Below are positions 56,256 through 63,430 of a stretch of DNA of 64,000 nt, one piece after another. The notes under the pieces were generated by a model. That model was not told the origin of the DNA. It did no database searches and was given only the letters and a program-made list of their open reading frames with translations. Source of the stretch: CAWDJT01 sp963828705 (GTDB taxonomy: Bacteria > Desulfobacterota > Syntrophobacteria > Syntrophobacterales > Syntrophobacteraceae); assembly GCA_963828705.1 (NCBI GenBank), contig CAWHGA010000049.1, positions 1-64,000 on the forward strand. Reading direction: 5' to 3'. Within the stretch, counting starts at the first letter, position 1; every line of letters begins with the position of its first letter. Both the position numbers and the translations under genes were made by a program.

Positions 56256-56332
56256 GCGCCTGTAGCTCAGTCGGATAGAGCAACGGACTTCTAATCCGTG
56301 GGTCGGGAGTTCGAATCTCTCCAGGCGCGCCA
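56256..56332 (+). tRNA. tRNA-Arg (anticodon TCT)
   Basis: A complete cloverleaf: acceptor GCGCCTG with CAGGCGC, D-arm GCTC...GAGC, anticodon arm ACGGA-CTTCTAA-TCCGT with anticodon TCT (Arg, AGA codon), variable GGGTC, T-arm GGGAG-TTCGAAT-CTCTC, encoded GCCA end. A terminator follows within 12 bases. The phage-type remnant at 56482 begins nearby, but I find no repeated 3' end of this tRNA in the window. Confidence 0.95.
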
Positions 56333-56343
56333 GTGAAAATCAA

Positions 56344-56374
56344 GGCTTCGCAGGTTTTCACCTGGAAGCCTTTC
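56344..56374 (+). terminator. tRNA-Arg terminator
   Basis: GGCTTC-g-CAGG pairs with CCTG-GAAGCC around TTTTCA, followed by TTTCTT. Confidence 0.8.
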
Positions 56375-56404
56375 TTGTCCCTGTGCACGTCCTGTGCAGG
56401 AAAT

Positions 56405-56441
56405 AAAAAAGCCGGGCTTGTTCCCGGCTTAACCTTTTTTT
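56405..56441 (+). terminator. second rho-independent terminator
   Basis: GCCGGG (56411-56416) pairs with CCCGGC (56423-56428), followed by TTAACC and seven T; A-rich on the other side, so it could also end the minus-strand S74 gene that stops at 56482. Confidence 0.8.
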
Positions 56442-56481
56442 GTCGGATTAGTTCAGGGTCGCTCGGTTGCCTCCCAAGGAC

Positions 56482-57162
56482 TCACCTGCCCCACCAGGCG
56501 GAGTCAAGGCAGGCATCCGGCGTGCTTCTCGATTCAAACGCGCCACAGGGGCAAGGAGGACCTGTTTCGAGGGTTTTGGGTTCGCTGATCTGCATAGCCT
56601 CCTGCTGCTCTTTGACCACCTTGGTCAAAACCGCCACCACGTCCATCGGACTCATTCCCTTGCGGTCTTTTGTCGCCACAAGCTCCGGCACATCCTCGGC
56701 GATGAACCCCACGTGCCGCTCATCTTCCCCGGCCTTGTATTTGAATGTCACCGGGCTCAGACCCTCAAGGGCGCTCATCGCCCCCGCCGCGCTCAGTTCC
56801 TTGATGTCGTCCTTGTACTCCCGGCTGGAGGCATCGGTCCAGGTTCCCCCTGCCGTCACATAGGCGCCGCTGGCCATATGCAGGGGATAGTTGGGGGCTA
56901 CCCCGAACCATACGCTGCCATCATATTTTAGGTGCATCCTGGTGATCGCTGGGCAAACCGTACCCACCGGGCAGTTGTTCCTCGTCATCACGCGGTAGCC
57001 CATGGCCCCCGAGCCTGCAATCACCGCCTTGAGATCTGATGATTTCTGCACCCAGCCGCCATTCACCTCATCCCACACCGCCCCCGATGACAAGAAGAAA
57101 TTGTTCTCCCCATTCGATGTGATCCAGCCACCGCCATAGGTGGAGACCGCGAAAGTAAGCAA
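56482..57162 (-). CDS. S74 intramolecular-chaperone tail-fibre fragment
   Basis: A 226-residue frame whose second half is the endosialidase chaperone (peptidase S74) domain: DASSREYKDDIKELSAAGAM, VTFKYKAGEDERHVGFIAED and the coiled end MDVVAVLTKVVKEQQEAM. In phage fibres this domain trimerises the shaft and cuts itself off at the conserved Ser. The first half (ITSNGENNFFLSSGAVWDEV, MHLKYDGSVWFGVAPNYPLH) is shaft-like. The N-terminal attachment part is missing; possible coding traces run on upstream in another frame to about 57384. It ends with an odd Cys/Pro-rich tail (GPPCPCGAFESRS). Read as a prophage remnant or an exported fibre-like protein. Confidence 0.65.
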   Translation of the reverse strand: MLTFAVSTYGGGWITSNGENNFFLSSGAVWDEVNGGWVQKSSDLKAVIAGSGAMGYRVMTRNNCPVGTVCPAITRMHLKYDGSVWFGVAPNYPLHMASGAYVTAGGTWTDASSREYKDDIKELSAAGAMSALEGLSPVTFKYKAGEDERHVGFIAEDVPELVATKDRKGMSPMDVVAVLTKVVKEQQEAMQISEPKTLETGPPCPCGAFESRSTPDACLDSAWWGR

Positions 57163-57455
57163 CTTTGCAGAATTGTGACGATGGATTGTGACTCATTGGA
57201 GGGTTTCTGTGTAAATAAGATTGATGAGATTGGAGCTCTGCGTCTGAAACCAATTCGCAGAAAAGAAAGACCGCTCGGCATAAAACCCACCAACGCTGGT
57301 AGTTGGTGTGGTTCTGATCGGGTGTTTTCCGGTAAGCGGGACGGCATTTGCTGAGGAATGCGGTCCTACGGCGACGGCCTCCACTCAGCCGGGTTCACCA
57401 CACTGATGGGGTTCGGGAGCAAACAACATAGGACAGTTTGAAAGGAGAATTGTTT

Positions 57456-57989
57456 ATGAAACGAACGGCCAGGGTTATTGGGAAAAGATTTTGGTTAGCT
57501 CTTGGGTTTGTTGTCATGCTGACCATCATGGCTGCCGGTCAGCTCTTTGCGGCTGCGTTGAGCCCCGCAGAGGAAAGCTCACTGCTCTACATGCGCGAAG
57601 AGGAAAAGGTGGCAAGGGATGTGTACATTGCGCTCTATGATAAGTGGGGTCTGACCATTTTTAGCAACATTTCTAAAAGCGAGCAGACACATATGGACGC
57701 CATAAAAACCTTGCTGGACCGGTACAATCTTGAAGACCCGGCACTGGGTCCAGGTCAATTCAACAACCGGGATCTCCAGGAAATGTACGATGATTTGATT
57801 GCCATGGGCAATTCGTCAGTGATCGAGGCGCTCAATGTGGGAGTCATCATAGAGGTGACCGATATCGAGGACCTGCGGAAAGCTTTGGAAACAACTGTTC
57901 ATAAGGACATCAAACGCGTGTATCAGAACCTCATGGCCGGGTCTGAAAACCACCTGGCAGCGTTTCAGTCGGAACTCAACAATTATTAA
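57456..57989 (+). CDS. exported DUF2202 ferritin-like protein
   Basis: ATG 57456 has AAGGAG nine bases upstream. The 177-residue product has a signal peptide (ALGFVVMLTIMAAGQLFAAA) and a four-helix DUF2202 domain: LLYMREEEKVARDVYIALYD, ISKSEQTHMDAIKTLLDRYN, EALNVGVIIEVTDIEDL and NLMAGSENHLAAF. The Glu/His positions resemble ferritin-like metal sites. Members are found in bacteria and archaea without a known reaction. It is followed 14 bases later by a MITE-like repeat. Confidence 0.85.
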   Translation: MKRTARVIGKRFWLALGFVVMLTIMAAGQLFAAALSPAEESSLLYMREEEKVARDVYIALYDKWGLTIFSNISKSEQTHMDAIKTLLDRYNLEDPALGPGQFNNRDLQEMYDDLIAMGNSSVIEALNVGVIIEVTDIEDLRKALETTVHKDIKRVYQNLMAGSENHLAAFQSELNNY

Positions 57990-58002
57990 GGCCGATTATT
58001 TT

Positions 58003-58132
58003 GAGCCTCTTGCAAAAGTCTTTTTCACCCTTCGATACCTCAGGGCGAACGGATTTTGCCTTCGCAACAGGCTGCTTTTCCGTTCGTGGTGAGTTATCGA
58101 ACCATGAACGGAGATAGTTTTGCAAGAGGCTC
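58003..58132. repeat. MITE-like repeat with 15-bp terminal inverted repeats
   Basis: GAGCCTCTTGCAAAA (58003-58017) and TTTTGCAAGAGGCTC (58118-58132) are perfect inverted repeats at the ends of a 130-bp unit with no coding frame. Inside lie GGGCGAACGG and CCGTTCGTGGTGAG...CGAACC, a palindromic pair similar to repeats scattered in many bacterial genomes. It looks like a non-autonomous IS derivative. Confidence 0.65.
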
Positions 58133-58564
58133 TGTTGTTTCCCGAATGTGTTCAGCAAGGCGGGAATCCTGCTTTCTTGAATTCATCACCAGGGCACCAG
58201 TTCTGGATTGAAACCCCCATAACACTGTCGCCACCTGGGCCGCCTCGCCTAGTGACCGTTGGTCCCATTCCCGACGGTCCAGGCGGCTCAATTCATGAAA
58301 TCGGTCAAACGAAACTCCTGTATGCCCCAACCAATTTGCAGAACTTGACGCACACAGCTCGCTTTTCTCTATGGAAGCGGCGTTTCCTTTTGGGCAGGCA
58401 ATTTGTTGGTTAGGATCGGACCAAGGATACCAAGGTTTGAATCATGGCAAGCCAACAACTTTGACCAGAAGAATGCAGCCATCGCTACCCGATGTTGCCC
58501 TACGCCTATGAGCACTCTACTTGATGCAGAGCACTCATAGGCGCTCAGCGCCGACTAGTCGTGA
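58133..58564. other. intergenic, no gene; hairpin at 58503-58543
   Basis: The frames here are short and biased. The 16-bp stem CGCCTATGAGCACTCT / AGAGCACTCATAGGCG (two mismatches) at 58503-58543 stands just beyond the end of the minus-strand gene at 58565 and is probably its terminator. Confidence 0.5.
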
Positions 58565-58801
58565 CTATCTGCCGCCACGGAACTGCTGCTGGGTACGGGT
58601 CTGAGAACCGGAGCCCTGATTGAGTCTTTGCTGAAACATCTGGCGAGTTTGAGTTCCTGAGTTCTGCGTGGTCAAGCAGCTTTGATCGCGCAGCCGGGTT
58701 CGATCTCTGGTTTGAGTACGGTCTGCCGCAAAAGCAAGGCTGCTACCAAAAAGCATAACCGCGGCGCCAAGCACCACTGCCGTCTTGACTGTCCTTCTCA
58801 T
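58565..58801 (-). CDS. small secreted Gln/Arg/Thr-rich protein
   Basis: ATG 58801 has GGAGG nine bases upstream. The 78-residue product has a signal peptide (TAVVLGAAVMLFGSSLAFAA) and a mature part of low complexity: RTQTRDRTRLRDQSCLTTQN and QTRQMFQQRLNQGSGSQTRT. The R-T/Q and Q-T-R repeats suggest a disordered exported peptide. Function is not known. The long gap after it (58802-59090) has no gene. Confidence 0.6.
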   Translation of the reverse strand: MRRTVKTAVVLGAAVMLFGSSLAFAADRTQTRDRTRLRDQSCLTTQNSGTQTRQMFQQRLNQGSGSQTRTQQQFRGGR

Positions 58802-58978
58802 TTGATCCACCTCCACATGAGTGTTTTAGGATGTGCGGTATCAACTCGATCCCGCTTTCCTTCATCTACAAGTGGAGACCGAAAAGGGTCACAAAAAAAT
58901 CTGACATTTAACGGAGGGGAAGCTGAAGGCAACAGGAGGATAAGCGCAAGTAGGTGCTGATACTATATGCCTTGCATG

Positions 58979-59033
58979 TCCCTGCGAAAGCCGGCACCTA
59001 GTCCCCTGGATTCCGCTTGCGCCGGATGACGGT
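58979..59033. repeat. degenerate dispersed palindrome
   Basis: CCCTGCGAAAGCCGG and CTGGATTCCGCTTGCGCCGG followed by ATGACGG match the general plan of the dispersed repeat pairs (CTGCGAAAGCAGG ... TGGATTCCCGC-n-GCGGGAATGACGG) common in proteobacterial intergenic DNA. The copy is imperfect. It lies in the gap 58802-59090, which holds no gene. Confidence 0.35.
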
Positions 59034-59090
59034 CCTGCCGTGGAGTTGCTCATCCTTATTTGGCGCTATGGTGATAACCCCTCCTAGCGC

Positions 59091-60065
59091 CTACCTCCAC
59101 GCCGGAACACCCCTACCGCCACCGCTACCACCTGAACCACCGCCACGACCAGTCCCACCGCCACTCCCGTCTGAATCACCACGGTCCCACCCCGCACCAG
59201 AGGATGACGATTGCCCATGGCCGGGTCCGGAACGGACTCCTTCCGGGCCATGCCCCGAGCGATGACCTCCCACCTGGGGTCCTCTGGCCCCGAGATCTTC
59301 TGAAGAAAGACCGAGGCGGGATGCAAGCTGGCTCGTGGGAGAATTGCTTTGGATGACTGCCAGGGCAGCATCGGTGATGTCCGTGTCCGACCTCCCTCGG
59401 TTCTTGGCCACGGCAATGATGCGACCAAAATCAGCCTGATTGGCGGAAAAGTAGTTTTGTTTTAACCCCGACGATACAATCTGCCCGGCCAAGCGGGTAT
59501 CGAAACGGATTTGTCTGAGGGATGCGAGCAGTTCGGCACTGCGGATCAGTACTGGCAAAGGCGCGGAAGGTGCCTCTTCAAACAACTGCTTGAGGTCTTG
59601 CCTCTGCAGTCCGGCGTTGAAGAGTTCCGATAGGCGGATGCGGTCTTCGGCGGGAACCGATGTTTCCTGCTGGGCCAGCTTCTTGGAACGATCAGCCAGC
59701 AGGGACTGGGTGAAACGATAGTCGTCCTGCTTTTTCTCAAGTACCTGTGCGATCCTTGACGGGTCTATGCGTTTGGCGAGCCCCTCCTCGATTTTACTCA
59801 CAAACGGCTGGAGCGGAAAACCGGATTGCTGTACCCCGATGAGAGTGCGCAGGAGTCCATCTGTCTTTGCCGGGTCCCACTTCTGCTCATAGCCGAGGGC
59901 CAATAGCCGGTTCAGCGTAGCCGGCGGAATGCCTGCCGCCTCAGCAGCCCTGACGGTGCCCGAGAGGTCTGGCTCCATGGCGTAGATCTTGGCCGGATCA
60001 GCGCTGCCGAAAACTACGAGCAGCATCACCAGTCCCACGGTAAATCGTTTAAGCCGAGTTCCCAT
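59091..60065 (-). CDS. secreted protein with Gly-rich tail, unknown function
   Basis: From ATG 60065 (MGTRLKRFTVGLVMLLVVFG) the product has a signal peptide and about 324 residues. The body is helical: AAEAAGIPPATLNRLLALGY and LLASLRQIRFDTRLAGQIV. The last 60 residues are Gly/Ser/Arg-rich (GGGTGRGGGSGGSGGGRG), as in flexible or surface-exposed tails. It overlaps the CBM48 gene by 17 bases and is the last gene of the sigma-factor operon, so it is a probable target or effector of that system. No family recognised. Confidence 0.65.
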   Translation of the reverse strand: MGTRLKRFTVGLVMLLVVFGSADPAKIYAMEPDLSGTVRAAEAAGIPPATLNRLLALGYEQKWDPAKTDGLLRTLIGVQQSGFPLQPFVSKIEEGLAKRIDPSRIAQVLEKKQDDYRFTQSLLADRSKKLAQQETSVPAEDRIRLSELFNAGLQRQDLKQLFEEAPSAPLPVLIRSAELLASLRQIRFDTRLAGQIVSSGLKQNYFSANQADFGRIIAVAKNRGRSDTDITDAALAVIQSNSPTSQLASRLGLSSEDLGARGPQVGGHRSGHGPEGVRSGPGHGQSSSSGAGWDRGDSDGSGGGTGRGGGSGGSGGGRGVPAWR

Positions 60066-60372
60066 TACCGTTCCCAACGAACAGGATAGCGTTCTGATTG
60101 CCAAAGCCGTCATCCTCGCGGAGACCCGCCCCCGGGTCAGGGATGATCTTCTCACCATCCACCACAAAGGCATATTCATACCGACCTGTTGGAAGCATCA
60201 GTGTGATGGTCCAGTGTGCTTCGCCGTCGACCGATTTCAAGGTGCAACCTTGGGGTTGCCAACCGTTGAAAGAGCCGATCACGGCGACGGTGCGTGCCTC
60301 CGGAAAGCGAAGCGCCAGGGCAACGGGCACGCGATTGCCCGGCGAAGCAACGTGAACCTTTTCAGTCCTCAA
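60049..60372 (-). CDS. AMPK-type glycogen-binding (CBM48) domain
   Basis: A 107-residue domain opening at TTG 60372: VALALRFPEARTVAVIGSFN, then GWQPQ, LMLPTGRYEYAFVVDGEKII and PDPGAG...NQNAILFVG, all hallmarks of the AMPK1/CBM48 E-set fold that binds alpha-glucans. In many genomes this domain is the C-terminal part of an anti-sigma factor. Here its first codons lie one frame off the end of the anti-sigma gene (CTTTGAGGACTGA), so the two are probably a single protein split by an indel. It has no signal peptide of its own. Confidence 0.75.
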   Translation of the reverse strand: MRTEKVHVASPGNRVPVALALRFPEARTVAVIGSFNGWQPQGCTLKSVDGEAHWTITLMLPTGRYEYAFVVDGEKIIPDPGAGLREDDGFGNQNAILFVGNGNGNSA

Positions 60373-60720
60373 AGCGTGATAATGCGAAGGTAAGGCACAC
60401 CGCCATCAACACCGCTGCCGCAGGGGCCAGTTGTAGAGGGGTAAAGGTGATCGAACGAGGCAACTGGAACCATCGAAGGAGCCGAACCCACGGGGACAGC
60501 CGCTTTGCCCTGATTGAACCCATGACAGACTGCAACAAGGTATCCGGGGGATCAAGGGTCGGCATGCCACAGATGGCGCCCTTGATCTTACGCATGCCGG
60601 GTCTTCCGCAGGGCCGTGGTCCATCTGGAATTCATTCCTTTCCCCCGGCTTTCCACCCGCATCGGAATCACTGGTGTCAGCCGTAAAACCCGGTTTAGGG
60701 TCGTAGCTTTCCTTCTTCAT
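60362..60720 (-). CDS. candidate anti-sigma factor, frameshift near 60595
   Basis: ATG 60720 (MKKESYDPKPGFTADTSDSD) overlaps the end of the sigma gene by 26 bases. The frame changes near 60595 into PTLDPPDTLLQSVMGSIRAK, which continues RLSPWVRLLRWFQLPRSIT and a transmembrane helix LAPAAAVLMAVCLTFALS, the usual DPPD-x-LL...TM plan of membrane anti-sigma factors, ending RFED. The HxxxCxxC zinc motif is not evident. It should hold the ECF sigma factor at the membrane, with the CBM48 domain outside if the two are fused. Confidence 0.6.
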
Positions 60721-61270
60721 TCCAGTCCCTCTCCAAGATCTCACGCAATTTCTTGAGCCCCCGATGGACCCGCATCTTAGCACCGCTTACGGAAATCCCC
60801 AGAGCGGTGGCGATCTCCTCCATCGAAAGTTCTTCATGATACCGCAGCACCACAGCCTCGCGGTAATCGACAGGAAGTCGAGCAAGTGCCTTGTGGATGT
60901 CCTGTGCATCGATGTGGGCGCATAGATTTTCCTCCTCCTGCCCAGGATGGTCGAGCCCCGAGCCCGCGTCCCAATCGTCGATGGCGACAGTTTGTACAAT
61001 CCTGTTTCGGCGCAGGAAATTTCTGCCGTGATTCAGCCCAATACTATACAGCCATGGGAAGAACCTGCTCCCTTGTCGAAACCGGTGGAGCGCTTCATAT
61101 GCTTTGATGAATGTCTCCTGTGCCAGATCCAAAGAGTCGGCATAGGAGCCGGTCAACCGAAACATCAGGTTGTATATGGGCTTCTGATACCGCTGAACCA
61201 AAACGGCATAGGCATCCACATCCCCCGCCAGAATGGCGGAAACCACCTGATGATCGCTTGCTTGATCCAT
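60695..61270 (-). CDS. ECF RNA polymerase sigma factor
   Basis: A 191-residue sigma-70-family protein with regions 2 and 4 only. Region 2: YQKPIYNLMFRLTGSYADSL, DLAQETFIKAYEALHRFRQG and FFPWLYSIGLNHGRNFLRRN. Region 4: ALARLPVDYREAVVLRYHEE, LSMEEIATALGISVSGAKMR, VHRGLKKLRE. It directs transcription of a regulon set by the anti-sigma gene it overlaps. The promoter it uses is not identifiable here, but its own operon is the obvious first target. Confidence 0.92.
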   Translation of the reverse strand: MDQASDHQVVSAILAGDVDAYAVLVQRYQKPIYNLMFRLTGSYADSLDLAQETFIKAYEALHRFRQGSRFFPWLYSIGLNHGRNFLRRNRIVQTVAIDDWDAGSGLDHPGQEEENLCAHIDAQDIHKALARLPVDYREAVVLRYHEELSMEEIATALGISVSGAKMRVHRGLKKLREILERDWNEEGKLRP

Positions 61271-61346
61271 GAACAGGCCTTGATCTCTCCCTCGAGTGAA
61301 AGCGTCTCATCTGGATATACAATTGAACCCGCATACGAGTCACCGT

Positions 61347-61706
61347 TTATTCAACGATCAAGACCGAATTGATCTTCCCGAAACCACTCTCCTCCGAAAG
61401 GGTGGCACCAGGATCAGCTTGCCAGTCATTGCCGTCAATCATGAAACCATACTGGTATCGACCAGGCGGCAGCAGAACCGTAATGGACCACTTGTTCCCC
61501 TCGCGCCGCATGCAGTGAGACTGATACGACCATTGGTTAAAATTCCCAGATACGCAAACACTCGCGGCTCTTCCATCGATGAAGGTGAAGCGGACTGGAA
61601 CTGTGTGGTCTTTGACCCAGCCCGGCCGCAATGAAGGAGCACAGCACCATAGGTGAATCGGAATCAACAAGGTTATGATGATCTTGACGAGAGATTTTGT
61701 TCGCAT
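61347..61706 (-). CDS. exported CBM48-domain protein
   Basis: From ATG 61706 the 119-residue product starts MRTKSLVKIIITLLIPIHLW then CCAPSLRPG, a signal with a possible, non-standard lipobox (LWCC). The rest is a second AMPK-type E-set: VRFTFIDGRAASVCVSGNFN, QWSYQ, VLLPPGRYQYGFMIDGNDW and ESGFGKINSVLIVE. It is the first gene of the sigma operon (76 bases before the sigma gene) and pairs with the CBM48 of the anti-sigma side, so both may sense or bind the same glycan. Confidence 0.75.
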   Translation of the reverse strand: MRTKSLVKIIITLLIPIHLWCCAPSLRPGWVKDHTVPVRFTFIDGRAASVCVSGNFNQWSYQSHCMRREGNKWSITVLLPPGRYQYGFMIDGNDWQADPGATLSEESGFGKINSVLIVE

Positions 61707-61719
61707 GCGAATCGTCAAT

Positions 61720-62341
61720 GCACCAGTTGTTTTAGTGGCTCATCACACCAGCGTGAAGCAAACCGTGAACCCATGGAACGCAGGAACTCCCGGTGACTGG
61801 CGCCAAGCAGCCGCTCATAGATCAAAGCATCGCACATCGAAATCATAGCATAAGACAGGGGCAAATGACACAAAGTGCAGAAATTTGGCATCGATCCATC
61901 CTGCAGTTCCAGGATATTTTTCGCAGTAGAGCATCATGGACATCAGTATTCACAACGCCGGCCTTGCATAGCAAGTCGGTGTCGGGCGTTTGAATCGTGT
62001 CGTTTGATCGTGTGATGCGGGCTTACACAACGAAGCTGTCCTGCATGGAGTAAAGTGGATCCCGCCGATTGGCTGCAACGACTCGTGTACACCCTGCATG
62101 GGCATGAACTTATGGGGATGTAAGCCCCCTAGCCGTGAATTCTGTCAGTGACCCATATCATTGGCACAAGTGCGATCCGAAGGAAAGGGCGGGTCTTCCA
62201 TACCCGGCTATGGTCAGGCACACCCTGGGAGCCGCCCGGCGCGGAACCGCATGCCGGGTGTGTGGGGACTGGGGGAGAAAATCCCCCGGCAACCCGCTTG
62301 GGCAACCAACTTGATTGCCTTCATCACGACAGTCAGTAGGA
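61720..62341. other. intergenic; structured GC-rich remnant at 62160-62320
   Basis: No coding frame has support. Between 62160 and 62320 the DNA is unlike its AT-richer flanks and has stacked hairpins (CTGGGGGAG-aaa-TCCCCCGG, CCCGGC...GCCGGG), reminiscent of the structured 3' region of a group II intron or related retroelement, but no reverse transcriptase, EBS/IBS or domain V could be shown. The 61720-62150 part is without features; it should include the promoter of the CBM48 gene. Confidence 0.3.
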
Positions 62342-62923
62342 CTATTTCGAATCTTGAGGGCTATCTACAAAGCGCAAACGGTCGATCAAACTTTCAAGAT
62401 GTGCTCTGCCTCGCTTGGACCAGACGTTGTATGAGCACTTTTGCCCGGCAACTTGGAGATAAGCCAGGTAGTCTGGGCCTACCCCTCCTTGAAGACCGTA
62501 GTTGGCAACGCTGCCATCTGCCCAACGTCGGGTGAACGGAAACCTATAGACAGGGTATGGCGAATCAACATCAGCACCGCTCCCTGCGATGCCAAACACA
62601 CTCCTTTCCTTGGCAGAGTCATACGCAACAGCCCAACCACCTCCGAAATTCGCTCTTCTGCTCCTAACCTCTGAGCTATTCGACAGCCCATCAATCACCA
62701 ATAGTGCGCACTTCTCCCGGTTTTCCGCCTTCTTCCACTCAGTTATGTAAACGCTTGGGACTGCGTTCAGCCTTAGCTTGGACGCCGACCAGGGGGCCGC
62801 CCCCATATCCTGGATTTCCTCTGCAGATCCGATCTGCGCTAAGCCCAGGCAAAGCGCAGACAACACAAGCCAGAGAAAGGCCGTTTCGCGCCTAGTCATT
62901 TCTCTGCTGATTCTACACGCCAT
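62342..62923 (-). CDS. secreted protein, unknown function
   Basis: ATG 62923 has GGAGG seven bases upstream, which decides the start over ATG 62899. The signal peptide (FLWLVLSALCLGLAQIGSAE) is followed by a mature part of about 158 residues containing WSASKLRLNAVPSVYITEWK, RANFGGGWAVAYDSAKERSV and VYRFPFTRRWADGSVANYGL. There are three Cys, one in the signal. I recognise no family. It stands alone, with a 233-base gap to the next gene. Confidence 0.6.
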   Translation of the reverse strand: MACRISREMTRRETAFLWLVLSALCLGLAQIGSAEEIQDMGAAPWSASKLRLNAVPSVYITEWKKAENREKCALLVIDGLSNSSEVRSRRANFGGGWAVAYDSAKERSVFGIAGSGADVDSPYPVYRFPFTRRWADGSVANYGLQGGVGPDYLAYLQVAGQKCSYNVWSKRGRAHLESLIDRLRFVDSPQDSK

Positions 62924-63156
62924 CTAAGTTCCTCCGTTGTTCGCCCTGGTTGCTAATCGATACAGGAAGAAGCCTCACGGCTCCTCCCTTCCACACCACG
63001 AAGCATAAGGATCATACCACCGCCCTCACTTTTGTTTGGGGGCATTTTGGGTCTAGACTCTGGGGCCCACATCACCTATAAGACTTGATCAATACAGGGG
63101 ATACAGATGGGTGCCACTTACAATTGTGATCTTATCAACTTAACTGAACTGGAGGG

Positions 63157-63372
63157 ATGAGAGTGAAAACGCTGGTCTTAAGTATATGTCTTGTTCTCCT
63201 GGCGGCTTTTACCGCCGTCGATGTTAGCGCACGCTCACGCTGTGGCAAAACCTGGATTGAGGGTCACTACAACCGCCGTGGTAGGTGGATTGAAGGCCAC
63301 TGGAAGCATCTGCGCTGGGTTCCTGCCCATTATGACCACCATGGGAGATGGATTCAGGGACATTGCAGATAG
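63157..63372 (+). CDS. secreted W-x-x-GH repeat protein
   Basis: A 71-residue exported protein with CTGGAGG upstream of ATG 63157. After the signal (LVLSICLVLLAAFTAVDVSA) the whole mature chain is four copies of a W-[IV]-x-[GA]-H unit: TWIEGHYNRRGR, WIEGHWKHLR, WVPAHYDHHGR, WIQGHC. The His, Trp and Arg content suggests metal or polyanion binding in the periplasm. Similar short YxxGHW repeat proteins occur in other proteobacteria, without known function. Confidence 0.7.
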   Translation: MRVKTLVLSICLVLLAAFTAVDVSARSRCGKTWIEGHYNRRGRWIEGHWKHLRWVPAHYDHHGRWIQGHCR

Positions 63373-63430
63373 AGTTCCTGGGACCATCAAGTAGGTTGAT
63401 GAAGACCGAATCCGGGCAATGGGGTTCGCA

